The position numbers and the translations under genes are program-made. DNA of 49,758 nucleotides, from the NCBI GenBank assembly GCA_023229615.1, contig JALNYX010000003.1, forward strand, positions 1 to 49,758, written 5' to 3'. Positions 18,808-28,033 of the stretch are shown here, piece after piece. The notes under the pieces are model-generated. The model was not told the DNA's origin. It searched no databases and was given only the letters and a program-made list of their open reading frames with translations. Positions within the stretch are counted from its first letter, which is position 1. Each line of letters begins with the position of its first letter. This DNA is from Candidatus Moraniibacteriota bacterium (lineage in GTDB: Bacteria; Patescibacteriota; Minisyncoccia; Moranbacterales; UBA9337).

Positions 18808-19512
18808 ATGAAAAATTTTGATTTTGAAAAATTACTTGTCCCAAAAAATGCGTTCCTTTTGGCAACTATTGTCATCTTACTTTTGGTTTTTGGTCGAATG
18901 ACCAACGAATGGGCATTTCCGGACACCGATTGGACATTGGAAAAAGGAGACAAAATCGGAGTTGATAGCAAAAAATCCGCCGAACAAAAATTTATTGCCA
19001 CCGAGAGTAATCTGACGCGCATTGATATGCTTCTGGGAAATTCCGACATTGGCGACGGAGGCACACTAAATTTGCAAATTATGGACGAATCCTGTCAAAA
19101 AGAAATCCGCCAAATCCAAGTCAAAACATCAAAAATCGACTCGGACAAGGAATTCAAATTCACTTTTTCAAAAATCAAAGACTCGAAAGGAAAAACCCTC
19201 TGCCTGAAACTTTCCTTTCTTTCAATCAAAGAAAAAGACGCGCAACTGTTTGCCGTCAACAATATTCTTCCAGAAAACATTTCTCTTATTGCAGATCAAA
19301 AAGAATATCCCGGAAAATCCCTTTCAATGCGCCCAGCCTATCAAAAAGACAACTGGGGACAAAACATCTGGCGCCTCACAGAAGAAATATCGCAATACAA
19401 ACCTTGGTTTTTGAAAGACATTTTCCTGCTTTTAATTGCGCTATTTTCAATAATCTTTTCGATCGGAACAGTCATTCTTCTGATTTCATTTCCTACTGAA
19501 GAAAAAAAATAA
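18808..19512 (+). CDS. Hypothetical membrane-anchored extracytoplasmic protein
   Basis: A 234-aa protein with one hydrophobic helix near each end (about residues 14-32 and 205-228) and a ~170-residue beta-rich domain between them, presumably outside the cell. The domain contains TESNLTRIDMLLGN and later KGKTLCLKLSFLS, a pattern like the jelly-roll domains appended to DUF2142-type or GT-C proteins. Its position 11 bp after the DUF2142-like gene supports co-transcription and a joint role. It ends ten bases before the convergent SGNH gene. No catalytic motif is seen. Confidence 0.6.
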   Translation: MKNFDFEKLLVPKNAFLLATIVILLLVFGRMTNEWAFPDTDWTLEKGDKIGVDSKKSAEQKFIATESNLTRIDMLLGNSDIGDGGTLNLQIMDESCQKEIRQIQVKTSKIDSDKEFKFTFSKIKDSKGKTLCLKLSFLSIKEKDAQLFAVNNILPENISLIADQKEYPGKSLSMRPAYQKDNWGQNIWRLTEEISQYKPWFLKDIFLLLIALFSIIFSIGTVILLISFPTEEKK

Positions 19513-19521
19513 CCGCATATG

Positions 19522-20520
19522 TTAATCCAAAGAAATTACTTTCTCAATTTCCTTCTCTAGAAAAATACTTAATGCCTTTGCTCCGCGATAATTGAGGTGA
19601 TCGGAATCGGATAAATAACCGGGATTATCAAAAAATTCATCCTGATAATCCAGCATCTGGATGCCCTCCCCTTTTTTCTTTGTCTTACTGATGATATCGT
19701 CAAAATTTGCATAATATTTTTCCGCATCAATATATTTTTCGGCTCCCGCAAGATATTCCTTTGAAACAGGGAATTTTATTAAAAATACTTCCACACCATT
19801 CTCTTGTGCTAAATCAATAATCTTGGAAAATTTCTCAACCAACAATTCGTCGAAATCTTCGGCATTTCTAAAATGAAATCTCGCTCTTTTTTCTCCTGTT
19901 TTCTTGCGATTTTCCGCCTTTTCAAAATCTTCATTCAAAGCCCGGTATCCCAATGTAACGTTGGCTTTGTTAGATTGCAAAAACAATTCAACAAAGCCAG
20001 TTCCCTTTCCGATAACCGGAACATATGTTTGCATCCACCGTTGCGTTTTGTTTTCCTCTTCAAATCGAACCATTTCTTCAAAAGGAACATATTTTTTCCA
20101 GTACCACAAATTTCCAAAATCTTTAACCCGAGTAGAAGAAAAAGAATGCAAATCAATCGAAAGCGCAATCGCTTTCGGCTTCTCTCCGTCACTTTCCAAT
20201 ATTTTTTTCACTTTGTAATATGTTTGAAAATAATTTTCTCCCGTAGATGCAAAATTAAAAGACCCGTTAATATATTGCGGATCAATCCCGGAAAGAACAT
20301 GCGAGTCTCCGAAAAAAATAATATCAAAATTTCCATCCCGATCCTCGAATTGCTTATCAGTTTTTCCTATAACCGTTTCAGGAACGACCCAGGCAAAATA
20401 CAAAGCATTCGAAACAAGCAAAAAAAGAGCCACGAAAAAACCAAGCACTGCAGCTTTTTTAAAAAAAACATATTTTGTATTTTCCGTGTTTTTCATATTA
20501 TCGGTTTTATTCCTGCGCAC
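19522..20520 (-). CDS. SGNH/AlgX-like acylation partner protein
   Basis: A 332-aa protein with one N-terminal transmembrane helix (about residues 23-44), then an extracytoplasmic SGNH-hydrolase-like domain. FFGDSH at 69-74 provides the block I serine (GDSH), and SDSDHLNYRGA near the C-terminus gives the D-x-x-H-type catalytic pair. The MBOAT acyltransferase lies just upstream in the same direction (32 bp), as in AlgI-AlgJ/AlgX or PatA-PatB pairs, where the SGNH protein moves the acyl group to the polysaccharide. The start at 20520 is GTG; an internal ATG at 20496 is an alternative. A polysaccharide O-acetylation role is inferred. Confidence 0.75.
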   Translation of the reverse strand: MRRNKTDNMKNTENTKYVFFKKAAVLGFFVALFLLVSNALYFAWVVPETVIGKTDKQFEDRDGNFDIIFFGDSHVLSGIDPQYINGSFNFASTGENYFQTYYKVKKILESDGEKPKAIALSIDLHSFSSTRVKDFGNLWYWKKYVPFEEMVRFEEENKTQRWMQTYVPVIGKGTGFVELFLQSNKANVTLGYRALNEDFEKAENRKKTGEKRARFHFRNAEDFDELLVEKFSKIIDLAQENGVEVFLIKFPVSKEYLAGAEKYIDAEKYYANFDDIISKTKKKGEGIQMLDYQDEFFDNPGYLSDSDHLNYRGAKALSIFLEKEIEKVISLD

Positions 20521-20552
20521 GCATTCCGATGAAGCGAACAGGAATCCGGAAA

Positions 20553-21998
20553 TTAAAATTGAAAATATATAAAATCAGTTTCTTCAAATACTCCGAATAA
20601 CAATATAACTGCCAGAATAATAATATAAACTGGATACCTGAAAAAAATCGATCTTTCTGAGAAAAATTTCCTGATTTTTATGTGCTCTTGCATCAGATGC
20701 ACCGATTCCATAAAAAAGATGGATAAAATAGCGACAATAAATTCAGCTTGTGAAAATCCCATATAAAATCTTTCGATGGATAATTCCGCTCCGGAAAAGA
20801 TATGCGAAATTATGTACCACGCGTCCGCCACATTGTCGGTTCTGAAAAATATCCATCCAAGTGCAACCAGATGAAAAGTGATAAAAATTTTCACAAAAGA
20901 ATGAACTTTGGGAATTTTCGACAAACCTATGATTTTGACAAAACTATTTCTAATATTTTCCGTAACTATTGAACCGACCAGATAGATTCCATGCAGACCG
21001 CCCCAAATCACAAAATTCCAATTGGCGCCGTGCCAAAGCCCGCTCACCAAAAAAACCACAAACAAATTGAAAAGCCACCTTGATTTCGCCACTCGATTTC
21101 CTCCCAGCGGAATATACAAATAATCGCGAAACCACGTCGAAAGAGATATGTGCCATCTTTTCCAAAACTCAGCAATGGACTTGGAAAAATACGGACGGCG
21201 GAAATTATCCATCAAATTATAACCCATTATTTGAGCCGATCCGATAGCGATGAGAGAATATCCGGCAAAATCACAATATATCTGAAATGAGAAAAAATAA
21301 GTCGCCAATAGCAACGGTAAGCCGGAATATTGCTCCGGATTGCCATATGCCTGCTCAACCGCCATTCCCAATCTGTCTGCAATCACCACTTTCAAAAAAA
21401 ATCCCCAAAGCATTATTTTCAATCCATCCGTAATTCGCTTGTAATCAAAGTCGAATTTTTTCCGAAATTGTGGCAAAAGATTGTCCGCTCTTTCAATCGG
21501 TCCGGCAACTAACTGAGGAAAGAAAGAAACATAGAGCGCGAAAATTCCAAAATGCCTCTCCGGTTTTATTCTTTCTCGGTAAACATCAATAGTATAGCTG
21601 AGCGATTGGAAAGTATAGAAAGATATTCCGACTGGGAGCAAGAGCTTGAGATGAATTGGATCAAACTGTAAGGAAAATTGATCAACAAACAAACGGAATG
21701 AATCGCTGAAAAAATTGAAGTATTTGAAAGTAAACAAAAGACCCAGGTTGAAAACAAAACTTGCAAACAAATATTTCTTTTTTTCATTCTTATCCTTTGC
21801 ATCCCCCATTTTAATGCCGGCATAATAATCAACTGCCGTAGACAGCAAAATCAAAACAGCATATTCCGGCTTCCAGCTCATATAAAAATAATAGCTGGCG
21901 ATCAGAAGCAAAATCCATCGGTACCTGTAAGGAATCCAAAAATACAACAGAATAACTGTCGGAAAAAATATCAAAAATTGAATAGAATTAAAAAGCAT
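20553..21998 (-). CDS. MBOAT O-acyltransferase, AlgI/DltB-like
   Basis: A 481-aa polytopic membrane protein of the MBOAT family, the usual length for AlgI/PatA. Signature parts are PVGISFYTFQSLSYTIDVYR, the FWKRWHISLSTWFRDYLYIP block (His283), and GLWHGANWNFVIWGG with the conserved active-site histidine His323. It is expected to pass acetyl or another acyl group across the membrane to the SGNH protein encoded next, for O-acylation of a surface glycan or cell-wall polymer. No wall-teichoic dlt genes are nearby, so a polysaccharide is the likely acceptor. Confidence 0.9.
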   Translation of the reverse strand: MLFNSIQFLIFFPTVILLYFWIPYRYRWILLLIASYYFYMSWKPEYAVLILLSTAVDYYAGIKMGDAKDKNEKKKYLFASFVFNLGLLFTFKYFNFFSDSFRLFVDQFSLQFDPIHLKLLLPVGISFYTFQSLSYTIDVYRERIKPERHFGIFALYVSFFPQLVAGPIERADNLLPQFRKKFDFDYKRITDGLKIMLWGFFLKVVIADRLGMAVEQAYGNPEQYSGLPLLLATYFFSFQIYCDFAGYSLIAIGSAQIMGYNLMDNFRRPYFSKSIAEFWKRWHISLSTWFRDYLYIPLGGNRVAKSRWLFNLFVVFLVSGLWHGANWNFVIWGGLHGIYLVGSIVTENIRNSFVKIIGLSKIPKVHSFVKIFITFHLVALGWIFFRTDNVADAWYIISHIFSGAELSIERFYMGFSQAEFIVAILSIFFMESVHLMQEHIKIRKFFSERSIFFRYPVYIIILAVILLFGVFEETDFIYFQF

Positions 21999-22097
21999 AT
22001 TTCAACTTACGTTTTCGTTTAATTATTGCCTGCATTAATATTTATCGTCTTTTGCAATATCAATAATAACATCGAAAAACCAAGACTGCAATTCGGA

Positions 22098-24830
22098 CTA
22101 TCTCAAGCTGTCAAATCCTTCAACCAAAAGAGATCCTGCTTCTTTTGTGATTTTTCCCTTTCGAACTTTTCCCTCAATGTATACAATAATTTGATTGATA
22201 TACATATCCCCGTTCGCTTCCATCCTTTTTAACAGTTTTTTTCTGATTACATCCGGAACTCCTTTTTGAGTTTGAATTCTCTCTATCACGCGATGGTAAT
22301 GCTCCAAAACTTTCGTGCACTGAACCAATCTATCCGCAATTGATTTTTGCAAAATCATTTTTAAGCCAAAATAATGGTTGATGTTATCCCTGAGAGCAGC
22401 CGGGCTTGTTTCTGTTTGAAAAATAATTTCTTTTTCACTCTTATTTTGTGCCTCATCATTAGCAGAAATTTTAAGGCTATGTTTTCCAAGATGCATCAAT
22501 GACAAATCCAGACTGTTTTCATCAAACTGATTTTCATCAAGCAAAATTTTCTTTTGAATATTTTCTTGACTTGTTTGATTATCAGTAATCTCATATTTCA
22601 AATCAAGCATCTGATTGTTGAGATATTCCTTTTCTTCAGGGGAGCTGATTTGAATTACCGGCGGGATAGTATCAATATTTCCCATAACGATCTCTCCTTC
22701 GGCAAGATTCATTTCTATTTCCTTTTCTTCTCCATTTTTGGCAATTCCCTTCTTGGAGGAGGAAATCTCAGAAACTTCCCCCGTTTCACTATCCTCTTGA
22801 ATTTTCACCGCCTGAATTTCATATTCTCCATCGCCCGTCCCCTGAGTCAAAATTTTATATTCACCATCTTGAGGATTAGGGATTATTGCAAATTCCACTT
22901 CTTCTCCAATATTTTCCCCATCTCCATTTTCAATATGATAGTTGAAATATATTGCGCCATCTCCAGTTTCATTGGCAATACCACTGCCAATCTCTCTTTT
23001 AATTCCATCCTTATCAGTATAAGAAACCTGAATATCAATCGGAGAAAAAACCAAAATCATCAGCCTGCCATCTTCCGGATATGGCATTGACAGCACCTCT
23101 GATTTCTTTCCGGAAATATATTCATAGGCAAAAGAAGATGCTTTGTTTGGCAAATCACCGTGCGTATAATTAGTTTTTATTTCTTCATCCGCAGGAATGA
23201 ACGTTGCGGAAGTGATAGGAACAGTTTGATCTCCCTCTCCCGTTTCCAATCCATGATCTCCGGGGAAAATTGAATCATAATTTTCCGGATAACCGTCTGG
23301 CCAAAAAGGACTTTTGTTTTCTGGCGTATCTTCAACTCGAATTGCAGTAATAGTCGAATCGTCTTTGGTTTTTCCAAAAATATTTATCATTTCTATGTTT
23401 TCAAGCTTGGCAATATTTTCTGTCTTATTCAAGTTTTCCAAAAATTCATTGCGGGGATAGTTTTCGTGATACTCTTTCATCTCTCCGGTTTCAGCGTCCT
23501 TGAGATAATCATAAACAGGAAGAAGTTCTTGCACGGATTTCATCGGAAGATTTTGAACATAATCAAAAATATTATCAAATCCATTTTCATGAGCCTCTAG
23601 GCTAATAATTTTTTCATCTATAAAATCTCCAATTTTAACCCCTACTTCTCCGGCTTCCCACATCAAATAATCTTTTGGTGCCCCCTGGTTAGGAGTTCCC
23701 AATGTCAACAATTGATCGACATCTTCGTCATAATACGCTGATTCAATGTATTCTCTTGCCACCAAACCGCCCATTGAATGAGCCACAACATCCACCCTTG
23801 GCCAATTTGCTTCCTTCTTCACTTCAAATATTTTCTGCTTCAATAATTCTGCCGTATCAACATTGCTGGCGCGCCAATTATATGGAAATTCAAACAAATC
23901 CTTCCCTTTTTCATATCCATTGCCTTCAAATTCTTCTATCAATCCTTCATATGAATGTTTAATTGGATCAAGTTTTAATTTGCTAATATCAGTCCATCGC
24001 CATGATCCAAGTATTCCTGGAATAATAATTACCGGATCATGAAAATCTTCTTTCTTCGCCCAATTGGAAAAATCAATATCGCCTTTTATTTTCACGTAAT
24101 TCAACACCATATCCAGCACAACAATCTTTTCCGGACCATCTTCGCTTCCCCACCAATTATATTGAAAATTCTGTTTTGGTACCGCAGAAAAAACATCCAG
24201 CTCTGAATTATTTTGAAACTTTGACCGATTAACTCTAATATCAAAAGAAGAATGTCCGTCAACATTATTATTCGACATTCCGACCGCTACGATATTGTCG
24301 TGAAAATTGCAATTTTCCAAATCCAGAACTCCTCCTGAAACAATATGCACAGCTCCAAGATACATTTTTTCGGCGGCTGTAGCAGAATTATATATTATTT
24401 TCTCATTCTGACCGATCAATATCGGCGGACCGAAAGCATCTCCTCCATCGCGGATATCGACATTTCGCATTCTAATTTCCCCTCCCGTGCTTGTATTAAT
24501 TGAATATTTTGCTGGAGAAACTTCTCCTTTAATTTTAACTGGATTTTTAGCTGTTCCGTCAACATTCAATTTCCCGTACACATTTAATGTCATCCATTTT
24601 TTGAATGTCACGGTGGATCCTTTCCCAATCGTAAGCGTCACCCCTTCTTTAACCACTACGGGTTTTTCTATTAATATTTCCCCTGTCCAGGTAATATCAC
24701 TGCTTATTTCCTCAAATTCAACTCCTTGCGCATCAGAAATACTGCTTCTTGAAATTGCACTGAAATCAAAAGGAGAAAAAATTATCAAAAAAATCAAACC
24801 CAACAAAGACAACTTTTTAACATTCTTCAT
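22098..24830 (-). CDS. Large secreted LCAT/PGAP1-like lipase with beta-helix N-terminus
   Basis: A 910-aa protein. Residues 5-20 form a signal peptide, and residues 50-240 are a right-handed-beta-helix-like stretch with short repeated strands. From about 265 an alpha/beta hydrolase domain begins: VIIIPGILGSWRW (oxyanion loop), the nucleophile elbow VAHSMGG with Ser352, and LGTPNQGAPKDYL, as in lecithin:cholesterol-acyltransferase and PGAP1-like esterases. The HGDLPNKAS segment may hold the catalytic His. Beyond residue 600 are beta-sandwich domains, one resembling an Ig-like domain, then a helical C-terminus. It is probably an extracellular lipid or ester hydrolase, perhaps acting on host or envelope lipids. 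The gene stands alone. Confidence 0.75.
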   Translation of the reverse strand: MKNVKKLSLLGLIFLIIFSPFDFSAISRSSISDAQGVEFEEISSDITWTGEILIEKPVVVKEGVTLTIGKGSTVTFKKWMTLNVYGKLNVDGTAKNPVKIKGEVSPAKYSINTSTGGEIRMRNVDIRDGGDAFGPPILIGQNEKIIYNSATAAEKMYLGAVHIVSGGVLDLENCNFHDNIVAVGMSNNNVDGHSSFDIRVNRSKFQNNSELDVFSAVPKQNFQYNWWGSEDGPEKIVVLDMVLNYVKIKGDIDFSNWAKKEDFHDPVIIIPGILGSWRWTDISKLKLDPIKHSYEGLIEEFEGNGYEKGKDLFEFPYNWRASNVDTAELLKQKIFEVKKEANWPRVDVVAHSMGGLVAREYIESAYYDEDVDQLLTLGTPNQGAPKDYLMWEAGEVGVKIGDFIDEKIISLEAHENGFDNIFDYVQNLPMKSVQELLPVYDYLKDAETGEMKEYHENYPRNEFLENLNKTENIAKLENIEMINIFGKTKDDSTITAIRVEDTPENKSPFWPDGYPENYDSIFPGDHGLETGEGDQTVPITSATFIPADEEIKTNYTHGDLPNKASSFAYEYISGKKSEVLSMPYPEDGRLMILVFSPIDIQVSYTDKDGIKREIGSGIANETGDGAIYFNYHIENGDGENIGEEVEFAIIPNPQDGEYKILTQGTGDGEYEIQAVKIQEDSETGEVSEISSSKKGIAKNGEEKEIEMNLAEGEIVMGNIDTIPPVIQISSPEEKEYLNNQMLDLKYEITDNQTSQENIQKKILLDENQFDENSLDLSLMHLGKHSLKISANDEAQNKSEKEIIFQTETSPAALRDNINHYFGLKMILQKSIADRLVQCTKVLEHYHRVIERIQTQKGVPDVIRKKLLKRMEANGDMYINQIIVYIEGKVRKGKITKEAGSLLVEGFDSLR

Positions 24831-24863
24831 CTTGATTTTTTTCCATTAATAATTAATTATCTA

Positions 24864-25133
24864 TCAATTTTTAGGTTTATTACTTTTAAAGTATTTAACT
24901 ATTAAAATAATATTTATAATTGGCCAAATTAAAACATTAAAAATAAAAACAGCATAAGATGATGTTCCTATAAAATAAAAATAAGACAATATATTAAGAA
25001 AAATAGATCCAATCAATAGACCTTTAAATTTATTTTTTTTATAAAAAATAAATACACTAACAAAAATAACAACCAATAATATTACTGCCACCCAATTAGC
25101 AATAAATTCTCCCAGCCCAATAGAATCAATCAT
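24864..25133 (-). CDS. Small hypothetical membrane protein
   Basis: About 89 aa from the ATG at 25133; an upstream TTG at 25151 would add six residues. It has three predicted transmembrane helices separated by short Lys/Asn-rich turns and a basic C-terminus (KSNKPKN). No family is recognised. A good promoter lies at 25229-25258. It sits 33 bp upstream of the lipase start in the same direction and may be co-transcribed with it. Confidence 0.5.
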   Translation of the reverse strand: MIDSIGLGEFIANWVAVILLVVIFVSVFIFYKKNKFKGLLIGSIFLNILSYFYFIGTSSYAVFIFNVLIWPIINIILIVKYFKSNKPKN

Positions 25134-25228
25134 AACGTTTTCACTTCCCAATCCCCACTCTCAATAAAAATATCTAAAGCGGAATTGGAATTTTTTTATT
25201 TTAATTTTTATCTGTTATTACTCCTTAA

Positions 25229-25258
25229 ATTATACCACTATCCGCTTCATTTTTTCAA
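25229..25258 (-). promoter_or_regulatory. Promoter with extended -10
   Basis: On the minus strand TTGAAA (25253-25258) and TATAAT (25229-25234) are 18 bp apart, with AGTGG directly before the -10. The same AGTGGTATAAT block recurs at 17.29, 30.23 and 31.99 kb. It would drive the small membrane protein and perhaps the lipase. The rest of 25152-25430 shows no gene. Confidence 0.6.
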
Positions 25259-25430
25259 CACTCAATCCATTTTGTCTTTTTTACCGCTGAAATATTCAGC
25301 ATCAAACCAACCGCAAAACCGGACATTTTCATTTCCTTTTGACACCGCACAACCTCCTCTTGCGCTATTTTTCAATAAATGCTATATTTAGATGTATAAA
25401 TTTATAAGCTCAATATTTAGATTTAACCAA

Positions 25431-25784
25431 ATGAATATCTTAACAAAAAAAATCATAGGAACTTCCGTTCTTTTTTCAATTCTCCTTGCTGGAACAGCCT
25501 TTTCCGCCACATCAGCAGAAGCGAAAAAAGAAATCATTGAAAAAATTGTTGCGAAAACATATAACGGAACAGTGATTGAATTCGGTAAAAATGAAATAAA
25601 AATCGAAACTTCTAGCGACAAATCCGTCACTATCAACATAACAGAAGAAACGGAATTCACCGAAGACGTGCTGGTTGGAGATGATGTTACAATAGCAACA
25701 GTGCAGACCGATGATAACAAAATTGCAGCCAAAACTGTCAGAGTAAAAAACAGACACCGCTACGGACATGGAAATGGAAATTAA
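25431..25784 (+). CDS. Small secreted OB-like (DUF5666-like) protein
   Basis: About 117 aa from the ATG at 25431, chosen because it places the signal peptide (KKIIGTSVLFSILLAGTAFSA) directly at the N-terminus; an earlier ATG at 25392 adds 13 residues. The mature part has a short helix and a ~75-residue beta domain (GTVIEFGKNEIKIETSSDKS then VGDDVTIATVQTDDNKIAAK) that resembles DUF5666/OB-fold periplasmic domains. It ends in a His/Gly-rich tail (HRYGHGNGN) that might bind metal. It is followed by a bidirectional terminator. Function unknown. Confidence 0.6.
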   Translation: MNILTKKIIGTSVLFSILLAGTAFSATSAEAKKEIIEKIVAKTYNGTVIEFGKNEIKIETSSDKSVTINITEETEFTEDVLVGDDVTIATVQTDDNKIAAKTVRVKNRHRYGHGNGN

Positions 25785-25812
25785 AAAATAACACAACTTT
25801 GTATAACACATA

Positions 25813-25840
25813 AAAAGCCCGGAAAATGGGCTTTTTATTT
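25813..25840. terminator. Bidirectional rho-independent terminator
   Basis: AAAAGCCC (25813-25820) and GGGCTTTT (25828-25835) form an 8-bp stem with T and A runs on both sides. It lies between the convergent secreted-protein gene (+) and the 549-aa membrane-protein gene (-) and can serve both. Confidence 0.85.
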
Positions 25841-25866
25841 TGCGCTATCTGGAGAATTTATTCTCA

Positions 25867-27516
25867 CTATTTAATCTTAAAGACTGTCATCGACTCAGAA
25901 TCATATTCTTTTTCGAAATAATCCGACGAATAAAGAGCGGAAAATTTCTCCCAATCATCCGTCTTAGCAACAACGAAATGAGACACTCCGGCACTCTTCC
26001 AAAATTCCCGGTCATCCGGAATTATCTCCCCTGAAAGCAACAAAACATGTTCATCCCAAATACTTTTTTCCGCTTCCAACAAAAGTCGGTTATCCATATT
26101 TTTTCCAGTAATCATTGTTTCCAGAAAAAAGGCATTAGCCGGATTAGCAACCATCGCTCTGTCGGCGAAATTCAATTCACAATACATATGCCAAGGCAAA
26201 AAAAGCACTTCATTTGTTTTAATATCCGCCTGAAGAACCGCCTCTGCCTCATACCAGCCCCGAGGATAATCATATGGCGCTATCTGACCATATGCCCCAA
26301 AAAGCAACGTACCCGCCCAGAGAAATGGAATAACTGCAACTGAAGCAGATGAGAAAAATCGCAAATAATTCTCTTTCTGAATATGCGCTATTTTCCCCAA
26401 ATACAAAACAACATAGGATATTCCCAATGGTGTCAAAAAAGCATAACTAAAGGCAATTATACCGGAGATTTTCTCCGTATCGCGCAATCCGCGAAAAAAA
26501 GGCAGCGTAGCGAAAAGAAAATCAATAATTGGACGAGTAAACGAATCGCCATAGCCAACAGAAAGCAAAAGAGCTGGAACAAAAACAACAGCTACTGCCC
26601 TAGCCAAAACATTTCTTCGACGAATTTCCATCAACGCCCCAATAAAAGAAAAAAACATTACCGCTAAAGCAACCATCCACCACCAAGAAAAGAAATCCTT
26701 AAATTCCAAAAAATTACTACTCCAAAATCCATACAACGCCAGCACATTGAAATAGATTCCAAAATTCGGATCAGGCAAAGTGGAAAAAGCTTCAAAATCG
26801 CCAAGAGTAATATTGGAGAAAGTCTGGGAAGAATCAAAAAATCCTGCCAGCCAGAAACCATTGACCGCAAAAAATATTGCCACTAATATAGTCATTTTCA
26901 AAAAAACATTCCTCCATCCTCCCGACTCAAAATTTTCAACACTATCAACTTTTGACTTTTCAGATTTTATAGACTTAACAATCCCATAAACCAGCAAAAA
27001 CCCAGAGGCGATATATGCCCAATGGATACTGACAATCGGATAAACAGAAAAAACCAAAGCGAAAGCGACGAATCGCCGCCAAGTCCGAAGTTCGAAATAA
27101 CGATCAAGAAAAAACACGCTTACAGGGAAAAAACCATATCCCAACATCACTATCCAATGTCCAGCCATCAAGCGCTCACAAACATATAGATTGAGCATAT
27201 ACAGCAATCCCGCTCCTGTGGCAAGCGAACGACTCATATATCGCAAAGAAAGTCGATACATTGCAATCCCAGGCAAAAACAAAACCCCTGCCAAAACTAT
27301 TTTTTGCAAAACTTCCGCTGAAAAAAAATGATGCAACAAGAGCAACACCATTTGAAGTGGAAACCCTGAATCAATTCCTTTTCGCGCGATATCAGAAAAA
27401 TCCATTCCTGGACCCCAAACCATATCAATCAAAAACACAAAACCCGACCCAAAAAAAGGAGCTACGATCGCCGCAGTCAAACCGGAGAATATTAAAATAG
27501 GATAATACTTTTTCAT
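25867..27516 (-). CDS. Polytopic membrane protein, YfhO/GT-C-like
   Basis: A 549-aa protein with about eleven transmembrane helices and a C-terminal ~120-residue extracytoplasmic domain (from about residue 425). An early outward loop contains DMVWGPGMDFSD and later LMAGHWIVMLGYGFFP, a pattern shared with the larger 1044-aa protein at 32.8-35.9 kb (compare QTGHITLATAFALAPFA). Both resemble YfhO/arabinofuranosyltransferase-like GT-C proteins. A short charged stretch near residue 185 (KSIKSEKSKVDSVEN) coincides with the dispersed AAAGTC-type DNA repeat. It overlaps the upstream 137-aa gene by 4 bp. Confidence 0.6.
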   Translation of the reverse strand: MKKYYPILIFSGLTAAIVAPFFGSGFVFLIDMVWGPGMDFSDIARKGIDSGFPLQMVLLLLHHFFSAEVLQKIVLAGVLFLPGIAMYRLSLRYMSRSLATGAGLLYMLNLYVCERLMAGHWIVMLGYGFFPVSVFFLDRYFELRTWRRFVAFALVFSVYPIVSIHWAYIASGFLLVYGIVKSIKSEKSKVDSVENFESGGWRNVFLKMTILVAIFFAVNGFWLAGFFDSSQTFSNITLGDFEAFSTLPDPNFGIYFNVLALYGFWSSNFLEFKDFFSWWWMVALAVMFFSFIGALMEIRRRNVLARAVAVVFVPALLLSVGYGDSFTRPIIDFLFATLPFFRGLRDTEKISGIIAFSYAFLTPLGISYVVLYLGKIAHIQKENYLRFFSSASVAVIPFLWAGTLLFGAYGQIAPYDYPRGWYEAEAVLQADIKTNEVLFLPWHMYCELNFADRAMVANPANAFFLETMITGKNMDNRLLLEAEKSIWDEHVLLLSGEIIPDDREFWKSAGVSHFVVAKTDDWEKFSALYSSDYFEKEYDSESMTVFKIK

Positions 27517-27926
27517 TTTTTCGACTTTCGATTTTCAATTTTAAACTCTATTATCTGCTTGACTACTCCGATAACTAAAAAGAAATATACCCAAACTGCC
27601 ACCTGTTCCGCCCAAGCCTCGCCGACCGGAAGAATGTTTCGATTAGCCAATGCCAGCAATATAGGAATAATCACCAATCCAACCAAAGCCGCTCCGATAG
27701 AAATTCGCGAATCCAAATTCCAAAAAACCAGCACGAAAAAAAACAGCCAGAAAAAAATTCCTTCCAAAGTAAAATTGGCAAAATAAAAAAGACCAAGAGC
27801 AATAATGAAAAAAAACGCTCCGCCCACTTTGTCCCGCCGGGTAGAATTTTTCACCGACAAAAAAAGTTTGCGAAAGAAATTCCCCGCATCTTCCGGCATA
27901 AAAATATAATCTTTCAATTTGAACAT
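27513..27926 (-). CDS. Hypothetical four-helix membrane protein
   Basis: A 137-aa protein with about four hydrophobic helices after a soluble N-terminus (FKLKDYIFMPEDAGNFFRKL). Its last residues, EFKIENRKSKK, again derive from the GACTTTC-type DNA repeat, so the end may have been replaced. It overlaps the next gene (549-aa membrane protein) by 4 bp and shares its promoter at 27940-27967. No known family. Confidence 0.5.
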   Translation of the reverse strand: MFKLKDYIFMPEDAGNFFRKLFLSVKNSTRRDKVGGAFFFIIALGLFYFANFTLEGIFFWLFFFVLVFWNLDSRISIGAALVGLVIIPILLALANRNILPVGEAWAEQVAVWVYFFLVIGVVKQIIEFKIENRKSKK

Positions 27927-27939
27927 AAATTTATTTATA

Positions 27940-27967
27940 ATTATAACTTACACAACCAACCTTACAA
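27940..27967 (-). promoter_or_regulatory. Promoter of the two-gene membrane-protein operon
   Basis: On the minus strand TTGTAA (27962-27967) and TATAAT (27940-27945) are 16 bp apart, with the ATG at 27926 thirteen bases after the -10. The first 36-bp element ends its left side 30 bp upstream of the -35, so a protein bound there could influence this promoter. Confidence 0.6.
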
Positions 27968-27997
27968 CGCACGCCTCTTTATTATTGGATTATTAAA

Positions 27998-28033
27998 TGT
28001 GTCATTTAAATACGGCCGACGTAAGATGACACA
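27998..28033 (+). repeat. 36-bp element R1
   Basis: Left arm TGTGTCATTTAAATA (one base off the usual TTTAGATA), centre CGGCCG, right arm ACGTAAGATGACACA. Its last base directly abuts the stop codon of the PaaX/Cas2-fold gene on the minus strand. Confidence 0.9.

Noticed and set aside
19873..20532. Long plus-strand frames opposite the SGNH, MBOAT, flippase and mre genes
   Set aside because: They lie wholly inside well-supported minus-strand genes and have biased, low-complexity composition, so they are shadows.
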